A DNA stretch of 64,000 bases from Eustoma russellianum (Eukaryota; Streptophyta; Magnoliopsida; Gentianales; Gentianaceae): positions 29,883,371 through 29,947,370 of the forward strand of contig AP025049.1 in the NCBI GenBank assembly GCA_036186865.1, read 5' to 3'. A program made the position numbers and the translations under genes. Below the pieces are notes generated by a model, which saw nothing but the letters and a program-made list of their open reading frames with translations, did not search any database and was not told the DNA's origin. This document shows, piece by piece, positions 23,401 through 36,043 of the stretch (the stretch's first letter is position 1; every line of letters starts with the position of its first letter).

Positions 23401-25868
23401 TTTGACCAACTTTCCAAAAGAAGTTTTCAAAACTGTTTCAACCCATTTAAATATAACATATAAGGGGTTAGTGGTTAAAATTTCAGAGCATTTGGAGTTA
23501 CGTACAAATAGGAATAAATTTTTCAAAACAGTCTACCGTTTCTGCCAGATTCGCGCAATCTGACCACTAACGATTTTTGAAAGGGTTAGAGGTTGAATTT
23601 AAATCTGAAATTTTTAGGAGACACTCATAACATCTGAGGATAAGTTCTCTCAAAATTTCAGAATTTTTAAAGACCTACAACCAAGTTTTAAAAAAGTTTT
23701 AAAACTGAACCTGAAGACAGAAACTGCTTTCACAAGTTATGTTCTAGGTTCAAAACTATTTTAAAAACCACACTTTCCGCACCAACTATTCAAACCCCCT
23801 TTCTAGTGGTGCCTTACAGATCCTACAAACTCCAAATGCTCTGAAAATTTAAAGAATAACCCCTTATAAGTTGTATTTAATTGGGTTGAAACAGTTTTGA
23901 AAAATTCTTTTGGGAAGTTGGTCAAATACGATCAAAGTCTCAACCTTTGCAAGCCTAAAAATCAGACTGCACTAGTCTCAAAACTTTGGACGTTTGAATG
24001 ACTTATACTTGTCCAAAAGGGTTGAAACTTGCGCCAAAAGAACCTTAAAATGTGTGGCTATGTTTCTTGAAATTTTCGTAATTTTTTGAAATCCGTTTAC
24101 TATTTTTACGAGTGTGATCAAAAAGGATAAACAGTGCTGAAACTGAAAGTATATGCTGAAAGTAAATGACACCAAGAATTTTATATTGGTCCGGTTATAA
24201 ACAACCTACTCCAGTCTTCGAGGAACACCTTCCTCGGTTCACACTAATCACACAACACAAAGTACACCTTACCACAGGGTTGATGGAGTTACACACCAAC
24301 TCTAACCCTTTACAAACCTTGTATGTTGAATACAATGCACACGAACACCACTACCTTGCAAGTCTAAGATTGATCACACCTTGATCAATCTTTTACAATG
24401 ATAAAAGAATATGTGGTGGTCTAGATGAAGCCATTTCAATTATATGAATGTAAGTACAATAGGCTTATAGGAAGAAGAAAGAAAGAGAGTGTAGAAGAAG
24501 AAGGCTAAAATGTTTGATGCTTCAAGATTGCAATGCTTGTTCTTGTTTTTGTTTTGTTCTTCTTCCTTACCTTTTAACATGTGTTGGCCACCCCCCTTGG
24601 TGCTTTACTCCTCTTGAAAATCGCCTTCTAAGTCCTTGGAAGAGTATATCGTATCATTGTGACATGTCTTTGCCTACTTGGCATGTTCTCATTGGATGAT
24701 CATTAAACTCTTGCTTACTTAGCACTCATTGATTGGTTGAATGTTGTCATCACTTGATGACTAGGAAAAATCTCAGAATACCACTTAAAACATTTGCCAA
24801 AATCATCATAAAATAATTACCATAACTTCCTAGATCATCACATAAATTAAGCAAGACATTTTTCTCCAAAAAGAGGTACAAAAATCGGCCATAAAGATGC
24901 TGAAATTTCAGCACGTGAGTCATTAGTATTCTTTTCAAAATGTTGCCAAATTTTCTTTGATTTATTTCTTGAAATTGAATCACCATTTAGTACAAGACAT
25001 CTTTATCAATTTTGGAATAAAATTAGAGATCAAAGAGGCCAACATTTCGGCCATATACATTCCACCACATGCTGAAATTTTCAGCATGTGATATTCAAAT
25101 ATATCACAATTTTAATTCCATAACTTATTCAAATTACTTCCAAATTGTCTTCCAATCAATCCACCTTAATCAAGAAGTAAAATACCCTCATAATGGTGTA
25201 GAAAACGGCCAGCCATTGTGCACATGCTGAAATTTTCAGCATGTGTTACAAATGAGACATAAGTTTGAATTGTTACCTTGTGTAGCTCCTTCCTTTATGT
25301 CGCCCGATACGACAATTTTCGGTTTAGAACCTTTTAGCGTGTCGTATTTAATTTGTCATCACCATGACTTATATCATATGATATAAGACATGAATATACT
25401 CATAAACATGAGTTAAGTATGGTGGTGTGACGTTAACGTACGTACGTAAAATATATAACGTGTCGGTAGTACGTTGGAATAAATGTGTACGTGCCTTTTT
25501 CAAAAAGAATTTGAAATTATATATATATGTGTATATAGGCGTGCCATAAGTGTGGGGAGGAGAGTGGAAGACTTTCCTTTCTTCACCTTGTTGCCTTTGT
25601 GCCTTGTCCAAATATTGCTTCCTTTAATGAACTGCTTAGTTTAATTAACTAAGTAATTCACTTAATGAACTAGTTTAATTCATTGATGGTGGCACCTGAA
25701 AATAGTTCAAACACAACAAATGTTTGCCATTTGATGTAAGCTTTAAAGCTTCATGGCTCGTTAGTACGGCAACATTATATAAGAACTATATAAGGCAAGC
25801 TTTATGCAATATGTCATGCATGTTTAAATCATGTATTTTGAAATCACTCAAACCCCTTTTTCTCTACA
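20495..25868 (-). repeat. Copia-A 5' LTR, carrying a solo LTR
   Basis: LTR sequence is 20495-20829 plus 23833-25868. It is shorter than the 3' LTR because about 617 bp (equivalent to 13251-13868) are missing at 25301. It starts TGTAGAG at 25868 on the minus strand and ends at the PBS. Confidence 0.93.
20830..23827 (+). mobile_element. Solo LTR of the Copia-A family nested in its own LTR
   Basis: It begins TGTAGAGAAAAAGGGG and ends CTTACAGATCCTACA, the full Copia-A LTR (2998 bp) in plus orientation. The TSD aactc is at 20825-20829 and 23828-23832. It has no internal domain. It is opposite in direction to the host LTR, so the two flank long inverted repeats (for example 20530-20828 against 23400-23800). 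Contains the 29-bp palindrome at 22247-22275. Confidence 0.94.
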
Positions 25869-28401
25869 TTTCCTTCAACTTCATAACAAGAAAGCTCTAT
25901 TCCATCCACTTAAACTCCTCTCAAGGCAATATCCAAACACTTCAAGAGATTCAAACACTCAAGAAACCTCTTGACCGTAGGTGTTCTTAAAAATACTCCA
26001 AGACCATCTGTTTCAACTCTCAAGCTTCAAGCTAGGTAAGCAAGCCTCTTAACATCTCCTTTAATCTTAAGTTATCAACTTGTGAAGCTCACTTTTTTCT
26101 CCATTCCTCCCCAAAAACCGTGGCATTGCATGTGCCTCTAGGTGAGGAATCTTCAAGCTCCTTGGCGTAGGTGTCCTTCAAGTGAGAAATTCCAACACAA
26201 GTTCCATATTGGTAAGGATTCTAGACCTTTATATGTCCATTCCAACTTCCCATGAAGCTTTAAATTCGGATGTTTCCCTAACCCCATAAACCGTGAGTCT
26301 TAGGAAGAAAAAGGGAGGTGATATCTTCAAGCTCTCAAGAAGTGGCAGTAGTTTTGTGGCTAGGTTGCAACACTAAACTATTTTGGTAAGAAATCTATCT
26401 TGGATGTAGTTTATTTACCTTCGGATTTGTGGCCAATGCTAACCTCCATCTTTGACTTTAAAACCGTGTACACCACGGTGAAGTAGGAGGAGATTTCAAG
26501 CTATTTGGTCCACTCTAAACTAAGAAGAATTTCGGACTCAACAAGAGGCAAGTATACTCTAGACTTTCATGATTTATTTAAGGAGTTAATGACTTGAATC
26601 TTTAGTCATAGTAAGGTATGATTTTTAGATGACATGGTAAGCATGAAATAGTAAAGTTTATGAACCTCGATGAATCATTAGCATGAAAGGTTACCTTTTG
26701 GCTTATGTTACTTGATGAATATGTTAAGATCCCTCTTTTTAGAATGTAGTAAGGTATAAAATTCTTTTGTTTGGGCTGCAATGGTAACATAACAAGGAAT
26801 GGTATGAATCTTGTATGTTGCGTGCTCCATGATGCTTGAAATAGCCAATATGTCAAGTCAAGTGGACTGTTTTGGGGTCTTTTGAAAAACAGCCTTAGAA
26901 GACATTTGAAGGTGTTAAGGTGTGTTAAAATAAGGTGTTATGGTCCATAATAATGTTGGTCTAATCACCCTTGATGAACTATGTTGAGAATAGTGTTAAA
27001 TCATGAGTTGTGGATGAGTATGTTTGTGTGCGCTAGTTCGGCCTTAATAGGGTCCAATAGGAAGTGATTGGTATTTATTTTCCTTATTTAGGTGCATGTT
27101 TAGGACCTATTCTCATAATGATGTATGGCTGGAAAATTTGGGTACCAAGTGCTAGGTGAAGTCTATGTGTTCCAAGTTGTGCTATAGAGGTTAAAAGTGA
27201 AATTAGTCATGGTGTTGATATTTGTGGAGTCGATTGGTTTCATCACCGTGTGTATCTATAATAGTGACCTTATAATCTAAGAATAAATACTTTGGCTATG
27301 TGATATTGTGGTTAATAAGTAGAATTAAAAGATGAAGGGGTAAATAATGCGTGTGACAAGAGACAAGGAATGGTTTAAGAAAAATTCCAAAAACATAACT
27401 GTTTTGAGTGTCATAATGATTGGACTTGAAATGAACCTTGTGATCTTGAAAATAACCTCAAATTTGGTGTGCTGGTAGGCCACTATGTATATTAAGTGTG
27501 TATGGTGTGGATCTATGAAAAGACTAGTTTTATAATCTTAAAGGAACCTTAAGGTGAACCTGTGCAAAACAGAATTCTGGGCATATATGTTCTAGAAAAA
27601 TAATTGTTTAACCACTTTAAAGGTCTTGGATTGCCATGAAATTTTTATGGGATTCACTTAAAGAATTGGGTCAGATGTCTATGTAAAGAAATGAGCTAAA
27701 AGCATCCATTTGAGGGGTTAAGAACTGAAGTAAAGACGGATGAATGTTTCTGGAAATCTGGACAGAATGTTGAGTCATAATGTTTGGACTTATCCTTAAT
27801 TGTTTAGGCATGAAGGTGGTGTTTGGGCTTAAGAAAATTATTCCGCAGTGTGTTAGCTTTATTTTCCAGGTGGTATATATGAATAACTGACGATTTAAGG
27901 GTCATTCAAATGGAATGGAACAAGTACTACACAGCAGAAAGTTCAGTTGTGCCATGTCTTGATGGAACCCGAATTTGAACCCCTTACGCTTTTTGAATTG
28001 TCACGAAATTTTTATGGCTGATAGCTAGGACCCTAACGTGCATGTCGTATGAAAAAAGTTTCAGGGATTAAGTTGTCTTGGTGGCATTTTGAGCCAAGGA
28101 AAAGCAGTGGGATCTGCTGGAAAGTTTTTCAGCCTATGGGATTGTGCCTATGTCATGTCCTAAAGGATTTTTAAGATGATTCATGCCATGACTCTCATTG
28201 CATTTCATCCCTTGCATCATGCATGACCATGTGCATTACGAATCTGACTTTCTCTAAGTTTTCCTTATGCAAGCAAGTTCTTTTTCAAGTAAGCAAGTTT
28301 TCTTTATGCATGTAAGTTACTTATGGTCCCATGATTTTCAAAAGAAACGTTCTATGATTTCCTTGCTAGCTAAGCATGCTCATAACCCGATCCAGACATG
28401 A

Positions 28402-28600
28402 GGTTAATAGGTCTGATGACATGATATGTTATGGACCCATTCCGGACCCGGGGTTAATTGGACTGATGATATGTTCTGGACCCGACCCAGGACCAGGGTT
28501 AATCGGCCTGATGATACGTTCTGGACCCGTCCCAGACCCGGGGTGAATTGGTCTGACGACATGTTCTGGACCCGCTCAGACCCAGGGTTAATTGATCTGA
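28402..28600. repeat. 44-50-bp tandem repeats in the Gypsy-C 5' LTR
   Basis: Five units carry GGACCCGGGGTTAATTGGTC and TGATGACATGTTCTGGACCC. The GGTTAAT/GGTGAAT positions are 28402, 28452, 28497, 28542 and 28586. The 3' LTR has the same array at 48386-48580. Confidence 0.9.
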
Positions 28601-29291
28601 CACTCTATTTTTTATGCTTGCTTTATGGGACCAAATGATGATTTTGCCATGATATGACATCATGCATTGCATATTTCATGTACACTTTGCATGTTAGGAC
28701 GGTTAGGTTAGGAAGGGACATGTTGATGTCGTAATGGTATTACTTAAGTATGATTAGGTTATATTCTCAGTGGATCAAGGATTAAAGGCCATGTATGAGT
28801 TAATGTTGGTTCGTGGGGTTTCGCATTCATGTTATGATTCTTTATTTATTTCATGATGGTTTATTGTATGCTTGCTGGGTGATTTTATCACTCATACCTT
28901 TATTTCCCCCCCGAGCCCGAGACTGCCAATGTTGAGTGGATCGATGACGAACCAAGAGTGCCATACCCGTAGTCAAGAAGTCGAGAGAAGACGATGCTTA
29001 AGGACTTTTGTGCCGATATGATATTTGTACTATGGACTATGTTTGGAACTTGGGGATTTTGGTTTTACCTTGTTTTGTTGGACCAATGTTTTAGACCTAA
29101 CATTTTTGGCAAGCATGTTTATTTCGAAGTTTTTAATTCTGCCTAAATTTTGCTACTCTGTTAAATGTTAACATGGTAGTCCATGACTCAGTTATGGATT
29201 TTTCATGTTATGCATGACGCTTTGTACTCTCCGTAGTGAAGTACGGCGAGTCCACCGCATTCAGATGAGGTCTGGTGCAGGGCGTTACAGG

Positions 29292-29303
29292 TGGTATCAG
29301 AGC
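29292..29303 (+). other. Gypsy-C primer binding site (tRNA-iMet)
   Basis: TGGTATCAGAGC, exact complement of plant initiator tRNA-Met, two bases after the LTR end at 29289. The leader that follows (29304-29597) shares blocks with the Gypsy-D leader, such as AACTAAGTTATGAT. Confidence 0.95.
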
Positions 29304-29597
29304 CCGATCTCTAGATTTCAGACAGAACGTAGAACTAAGTTATGATCTTAGAAATCTAAGTTTGATCTTAGACCTAAGTCATGATTTTAGATGAGTGATG
29401 GCCTTAGACTAGGGCAACGTAGACCGGATTTAGGATTTAATTCAATAATTAATCTTGACCCATAGAATCCGGATCTCTATACTAAGATATGTCTTTCCTC
29501 TCCCTCGTTTGAATTTTTTTTGAGAATTATGATCTTTCGCCAAAATAAGCTGGTTTTATCTCAACATTTGTATAAATTTTTACGCTCCGTAGTGCAG

Positions 29598-30810
29598 ATG
29601 GCTTGACCTCGTGGCGAATCTCCTAGGACTCAACTAGATGCACAGGAGCCAGTCCCTCCTCAGCCACAAGGCCCTGTTCCTCCTCCACTGGCTAAAGTCC
29701 CTCCGCCACCACCACAGGATCAGAATCCTCCTGTTCAGAATAATCCACCTCCACCACCGCAAGCACCTATTCCTCTGGTGATTCCTGATGATAACGCCTT
29801 TCAGGCCTTTTGCCAGGTGGTCACACAGATAGGTCAAGGCCTAATCCATCAGAATGCTCCGCCCCAGCCACATGAGCCAGTGAGAGATGCTCAGTATTAT
29901 TTCGAAAAGCTAAAAAGGGCTAATGTACCACCATTCAAGGGAAAGCCAGATCCGAGCATAGCTAAGCAATGGTTAGATGAAGTCGAGAACAGTTTTGAAT
30001 TAATCCAAGCCCCTGATGAGATGAAAGCTCAAGCCGTGAGGCCCTTTCTGTTAAGTGAAGCGAATCAGTGGTGGAAGAGTAACCTGCATCCCTTGCCAAG
30101 ACCAATTGCCTGGGAAAGATTCCTGCAAGAGTTCCATAAGTTCTACATTCCTCCGTCGGTGAAGTTGCAGAAGAGGCATGAGTTGGAATCACTGAAGCAA
30201 GAGCCCGGTATGACCGTTGCAGATTATGCCAATAAGTTCATTGCACTGGGAAGATTTCAGCCATCCACTATGAATGATGAAGAGACAAAAATGTTGAAAT
30301 TTGAAAGAGGGTTGAACCCAAGGATTAGAACATGGTTGGTAAATGCAAATCATGCAAATTTTGGACCCCTTTTGGATGCCTGTTATAGGATCGAGAGAGA
30401 TAACATCCGTCAAGACGACGTGGGACAAAAGGGAAAGGCAAGTAACTGGAAATGAGATGTTCAGGAAGGTAGCCAAGAAGAATTTCAGAGGATCTGTTCG
30501 TCAAGGGATATCACAGGATCAGAACCAGCGTCGCCAGCAGCATCAAGCTAATCAACAAAGGAATCAAGCTCCACCCCAGCAGCCAGCTATACCATGTACC
30601 CTTAGCGCCAGAAGAGACATATGGGTGAGTGTCGATGGAAGACTGGACATTGTTTTGGATGCGGTAAGGATGGCCACCTGATTAAAGATTGCCTAGACAG
30701 AGGAGCCCAGCAGCAGCAACAACAACCAAGGAACCAACGACTGCATGCAAATGCAAGGGTGCACGTCATGACAGATGCAGATGTTGAGGAGACGGCAGAC
30801 GTAGTGACTG
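29598..30810 (+). pseudogene. Gypsy-C gag
   Basis: ATG at 29598 is followed by a stop at codon 3 (CGA to TGA), then a Pro/Gln-rich N-terminus. The retrotransposon gag (capsid) domain follows: NVPPFKGKPDPSIAKQWL, AVRPFLLSEANQWWKS, WERFLQEFHKFY, EPGMTVADYANKF and KFERGLNPRIRTWL. After a frameshift near 30430 comes a basic linker in another frame (30440-30600), and after a second shift the zinc knuckle CFGCGKDGHLIKDC (about 30651-30692) with a poly-Gln run. The frame stays open to 30810, where an intron-like sequence starts. Gag packages the RNA and builds the particle. Gypsy-D carries a related capsid domain at 36259-36993. Confidence 0.9.
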
Positions 30811-30892
30811 GTATGATTTAATGTTTTATGTTTTAAATATCTTTTGCTTACGCATGCCTATGCTGTTACTGAGTTAAATATGCATAATTTAG
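30811..30892 (+). other. Intron-like sequence 1 between gag and protease of Gypsy-C
   Basis: The 82-bp block starts GTATGATTTA and ends GCATAATTTAG. It has stops in the coding frame. Removing it joins ...GTAGTGACTG to GAGCTATCTT (phase 1), so the frame passes as VVTG-AILVCS into VLFDSGASHSF of the protease, taking Gypsy-D and one TSD copy as absent. It is AT-rich (about three quarters A+T). No RNA evidence is available from sequence alone. Confidence 0.6.
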
Positions 30893-33800
30893 GAGCTATC
30901 TTAGTATGTAGTGTGGCGCCCCGCATCCCGGCCTAGCCAGAACCGGTGCACCCGCCGTACTTCACTAAGGAGAGTACCAGGCATCGATCTATAACGTATC
31001 GTAATCCATGATAAAATGCATGGATTTTTTTGCGCTTTTACGTCATCAAGTAAGCGAAACCATGGCAGAATAAAAACTTTAAATTAAAAACATTCACGAG
31101 ATAATTCTTAGTTTTACAGCCCAAGTCAAATGTACTAAAATCCTCAAAGGTAATTTGTTTTCCATCACAATCATAAAATCAGTCATTAATCTTCGCCAAC
31201 ATGCCAAGTCACCTAATCCATCCATCTCTAGCTGCACTCACGGGTAGGGAATCTTAGGTTCATCCTCAATCCACTCTACTTTGTTCCCTGCAGCCTTTGG
31301 GAGGAAAAATAGGGGGTGAGTGACAAAGTCACCGCCAAGTATACTATAATAATTGAGGATTAAATGGAAAGTGCATACAAGAACCGAACCCCAAAAATTT
31401 CGGTTTAGAAACATACCTGTCCTCCATCCAACATTTGATAGTGATCAACACTTAATGCATCAAGATCATAGCTTAATCAAAAGCGTTACTTAATAAAGAA
31501 CATAACAATAAAAGACTGTAACTTGCATCAACTCGTAACATAACAAGGATCATCACTTAATGAGGTCATACTTAGGAACTACCCAGTTATAACAACTTAG
31601 CCTAAGTATCATGTGTCACTACACGATGACTCAATAAACGTGACATGCATACATATGTACGTGTGATGCATCATGAAAAAAATGAGAATATGATTTTTCA
31701 TGCTATTCTTTCAAATCATCATCGTCAGAAAACAACAGAGGGTTCAGATATATCTTCCCGGATCTGAGGCGGTAACGTCTCCCCTTCGAATCTATTATTC
31801 CCTGATTCGGAACGGTAGCGTCATCTCTTATCGGGTCTATCCTCTCGGGGCCCGAACGGTCATTATCAGGTCTATTCTCTCTGGGCCTGAACGATCATAT
31901 CATCAGATCAATTAACCCCGGATCTAGGCGGGTCCTTACTGGCCAGGCACACACACACACGGTACCGGTGGGAAGCGTTCTTTTAAAACATAATCTTTCT
32001 TTTAAAAACGCTTTTTCATTTTTCTTTCGCATAAAACCAACACCATAAATCATGTAAATGATGATGATGCAATGCATGACATGTATTATGCAAACCATGA
32101 CATAATGCGATACATACACACATTTGTTCAACTCGTCGCTATGCTGGAAAAATTTCCAGCATGAGCACTCCTTGTATTCGGCCCCAAACCCTTGTGGTTA
32201 GGCCCACTAATAATAATGCTTGTCATGCGTATGCATAAAAACGCCTTATTTGTTCATAATAAAATTCTGGTAATGGTACAAAATGCTTAAGACGCTTAGG
32301 TAAATAAATCATGAAACAAGGCTACTGAATTTTTGGTAATCCAATCGCCCCTTTTCTTTAGTCTTTCAAGTAAGCCCATCAAATCTCTTTTGATTTGGGC
32401 CAGCTTAGAAAACTTATTATAACATTCCATTAATTGGTGGTTGTAGGCCCATGTCGTGTAACTATCCTAAGTCCATTCGATTAAGGCCTTATAACCTGTT
32501 CCTCAATTCTGCCCAAAATCTCAGATTAATGACGCCCACTTACGTGTGGTGTATACCCTTCAATTAGTTGTTCTAAAAATAAGCGGTTTACATAGATGGG
32601 TTCAACTATGTCTTAGGTAGTTGGTAAATAAATTTCGCAGATTTATAATATCGTTAAAGGCATCATTTGTTCTTTTCCTTAAAACCACTACATGCAGATT
32701 TCTGGAGTGACCGATTTTTACTATAAATTTTGGTGTGACCACACCGTAACTCCGTTTTCAGAAATTTCAACTCTCGAGCTTAGTAGACACCTTGAACTAG
32801 TATTATACCTAAAATTAGCCCAATTTCATATTCCTAAGGTCCATTTTCAGGTGACTCATCGTGTCATATAAAATCAGTCCAATCCAATGAAATTTCCAGC
32901 ATGACCAGTTTTGGTAAAAATTTCATTAAAAATAATCCGTAACTCCTTTTAACGAAATTCCAACTCTCACATCTAATATAAACATAAATCTAGTGTCATA
33001 CCAAAAATCAACCAAATTGAAAGTCCCTAAGGTCTCTATTCGGGTTTCACAACTCAGCCTAAAATCTGCCCTGCTCCAGTAATTTCAGATTTGGTCATGT
33101 TACATTCCTAGATGGCCCTAACTTGCATTTTTTTGACATAAACTCTTTATTAACCCTCAAACTTACCCTCTTATGGGGAATATTACAGATTCAACGCGTT
33201 ACAACATCATGTGCAACCCCTCACAAAACAGTTTGTACACCCCGTGCATCATCCTTTAATCAAGCATACCTCAATTCCACTAGTTCAACATTAACAACAA
33301 TTTCGGTGCATACTTACCCTGGTCACCAACAACCCCTTTTCGGTACATGCAAGGCAAGATAATACATCCACAAGGAACATGTTAAACTTAACACACAATG
33401 GCATAACCTTGTCTCCACTTTACCCCATAATTTACCATTTCATGAAAAACCACCCCTATTCTTCAAACCCCTTCCACCGTGCACCCCATTCATGGAAAAG
33501 AAGGAATCTTTAGCATATGCATCTTAGGTTATCACATAATGGTACATAAAACTAACAAAGATTCCATCTTTAAGCAAGAACTCACACATATAAGCCATTT
33601 AACCCTTAGGCCGAAAGTTTATACATCAAGGCTTAGCATATCACCACTAGGATTGAATCTTAAAGTTATCTAGCCATTCATGCAAGCACTCTCACATTCA
33701 AGCCATAAAGAGTATAGTGTACTTGCCTTTGGAGTCCTTGCATTTTGCTTGAACAAGTTAGTATGAGAAGCATTTCCTCCCATCTTCTCCTATTACATTC

Positions 33801-34417
33801 GGTGTATAGTATTTGTTAGCCACTTCTTTATTTTCATAATTTAACTAGGTAGAGGGTTAGATGATCTTACCAAATGCATCTTGAACGGGTTGAGAACAAT
33901 CCACTCTTGCTAAGGCACTACCTTGGTTTGGGGTCTTGAGAACCTTTGCCTAAACCATGAAGTCCACGGTTTGGTCAAGAGAGTGGTGCTATGTAAGTTT
34001 CATTCCTTCAAATGTAACTTCTTAAAGATTGTGGAGAATTGTCTTACCTAGGTAAATCTTGAGGTTGTAGTGGTTTTTGGACTTCTCCTTGTTCTTCTTC
34101 CCGCCGCCTCTTTGAGAGGAGGGGAAAGGATTACTCTTTATTTTGAAAGAGTCCCTTGAATATCCTTCATTTAAGTGGATAGGGAAAGGACTTTCTTGTA
34201 TCATAGAAAGTGGGAATTAACTCCCCCCTTAGTTATGCAACCGGCGGCTCCTTCATGGGGAGAGGGAAAAGTTTTCTTTGAATAAAAGCTCTTCACATTC
34301 AACTACCTTATTTGTTCAAGGTTTCTTAATGATCTAGCTTGCTATAGCTTATCTCATAAGGCCTTATGGCCGAGATATGCATATATACTCCATGTATATA
34401 TTTTCCCTCAATAATGC

Positions 34418-34442
<25 letters not shown>

Positions 34443-34450
<8 letters not shown>

Positions 34451-34694
34451 AATTCATTACACAATAGCGTATATCAGCAGTCCAGGCATATAAATATGTA
34501 CGCTTTTTCCTTCGCCGGGGTTTTATCCACAAGGGTGGTTTTACTCGGCACGGTTTCAATGCGGCATATCATATATAGCCTGGATGTTGATAATCATTTG
34601 CTGCTGTACTGTTTATTGACTCACTTTGCTGTACTATGGTTTTCCTCCGCCAAAAGTGAGGGTTTTATATAATAAAATACACGGTTTTTTTTAA

Positions 34695-34700
<6 letters not shown>
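34443..34700 (+). mobile_element. LINE 3' tail inserted in the Gypsy-D 3' LTR
   Basis: From about 34488 it matches the LINE end at 40754-40945: CATATAAATATG, CTTTTTCCTTCGCC.GGGTTT, ATCCACAAGGGTGGTTTTAC and TTTTCCTCCGCCA.AAGTGAG. The rest of the LINE is absent, typical of 5' truncation. TA repeats lie on both sides, and the neighbouring LTR (62040-62140) has no such insert. Confidence 0.8.

Positions 34701-34754
<54 letters not shown>
34700..34754. repeat. TA microsatellite
   Basis: A run of TA with one TG interruption directly after the LINE tail. The target LTR already has TA repeats here, so tail and target cannot be separated. Confidence 0.85.
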
Positions 34755-34758
<4 letters not shown>

Positions 34759-36029
34759 CTCATATCCCAATCATTTAAGTGTACTTTTCATAAACACCAT
34801 TCCTTTGGCTGCACTTTTATATGACCGATATATATATACACATACATATATTCCACCTATATTTCTCATAATTCTTATCTACATGTGTATAGCTATATAT
34901 ATCTGTATATAAGCATACGCACCCATATATATATATATGTATTTCCTTTAAAATAAGTCATAAACCTTAAAAGAAATCCTTTTATTGACACATACATGCC
35001 TAGATCTGTATACATGTATATATATACCGATATGTATATCCAAATGTATTAGCCATAATCTATCCATTTAATAGATCTTGTTGTTACACCTTAGAACATA
35101 AACAGGGATGATCCATTTTGGTATAAACGTATGCTTAAGTCTTTGAAATTCATGAAGTATCAAGAAGATACATAGAGCCGTATATTTCCTCTATACGGTT
35201 CTCTAAGTAAACTTTTCATCACATTGTAATCCATTGAGTCATTTATTACATGGTAGCTTTCACTTTCTACTATACATGTACACATATTCGTACATCTCTC
35301 TATATGTATCCAGTGCTTACCCAAACATGTCATGTGACCTATTCTCTGCCAAGTTAAACCTGCTAGACCTTAAGAATTTCTATAATTAATGGCTAAAGTT
35401 CCTCCGGTCTCACTTTAAAAGAATGGTACCCGGGGGCCATATTAGGGATGGATATAGAGAGTTCTTAATTTATTAAGAGCTTAATTAGGCCCATCTTTTG
35501 GAGTTTGTATAAGGAACTCTATCCCAACTAGTTACTCCTTGGAACCCCATTAGCCGAAAGCATATGTGGGTGTATGTAATTTAATTGGATCTTACCCGTG
35601 CTCCCATTTCCCTGTCTTTATATATTCCATACATACATGTGTTTGTGTAATACTAAGGGCTGCCCCTTACGTATATTTCTATGGACCATAATCCATTAAA
35701 TCCCTTATCATATGATAGTCCATCCTGTGGTATATATGTATATCTAGATGTGTGCCCATACCATATGTATATGGGCGTGTCACATAGTCCGACTTCTCAT
35801 TTAAAGTTGCCTAAAAATACTTCTTCTAATTTAATCAATTTAGTATTCTTACATAAACTTCCAACGGCTTGCTTGCGTCACGTTTGACGCTTTGGGGGTA
35901 TGCTAATTCCCTTTTTTTACCTTGAATAATCGTTGGTAAGCCGAAGATATCCCCCTTTCGAGGTATCATTGATTTGCCTTGCTTCACCCCATCCTTAGAT
36001 GCCATACTAATTTTGGGCGGGGTACAACA

Positions 36030-36043
36030 TTCTCCCCCCTTAA
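36030..36043 (-). other. Gypsy-D polypurine tract
   Basis: TTAAGGGGGGAGAA on the minus strand directly precedes the 3' LTR. It follows GAGGACGAAACTTATT, the same context as in Gypsy-C at 45481-45511. Confidence 0.9.

Larger units (their letters stand above)
11408..25868 (-). mobile_element. Copia-A, Sirevirus-like Ty1/copia retrotransposon
   Basis: On the minus strand the element starts TGTAGAGAAAAAGGGG (25868) and ends CAGATCCTACA (11408). The 5-bp TSD tttcc is at 11403-11407 and 25869-25873. PBS (20481-20492), gag, protease, integrase, RT-RNase H and PPT follow in copia order. LTRs of about 3 kb, several PPT-like tracts and RT text such as EAIRLLLAIAC suggest the SIRE/Maximus lineage. The 5' LTR holds a solo LTR of the same family, and the integrase holds an RTE LINE scrap. 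Pol is the best preserved of any element here (475 codons open in RT-RNase H), in keeping with its late entry into the stack. Stops and frameshifts remain, so it is probably inactive. Confidence 0.94.
10954..29289 (+). repeat. Gypsy-C 5' LTR, split by Copia-A
   Basis: LTR sequence is 10954-11407 plus 25874-29289, about 3.87 kb. The unoccupied version is visible in the 3' LTR at about 45953-45960 (CATGGATTTTCCTTCAAC). Compared with the 3' LTR this copy keeps about 115 bp near 27080-27190 and about 240 bp near 28600-28840. No host genes are seen; small open frames here are not conserved. Confidence 0.93.
30912..36029 (-). repeat. Gypsy-D 3' LTR (5.1 kb)
   Basis: Runs from TGTGGCGCCCC at 30912 to GGTACAACA at 36029. 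It has a short tandem array near 31735-31925 and long TA tracts (34420-34443, 34700-34754), and it holds a LINE tail at 34443-34700. The solo LTRs at 536-4408 and 58941-63018 follow the same order of blocks. No genes are seen in it. Confidence 0.9.

Noticed and set aside
28426..28638. Open frame with repeated FWTRP.PGVNW..DD units, also at 48409-48723
   Set aside because: It is the translation of the 44-50-bp LTR tandem array. The two copies differ by frame-neutral and non-neutral changes alike.
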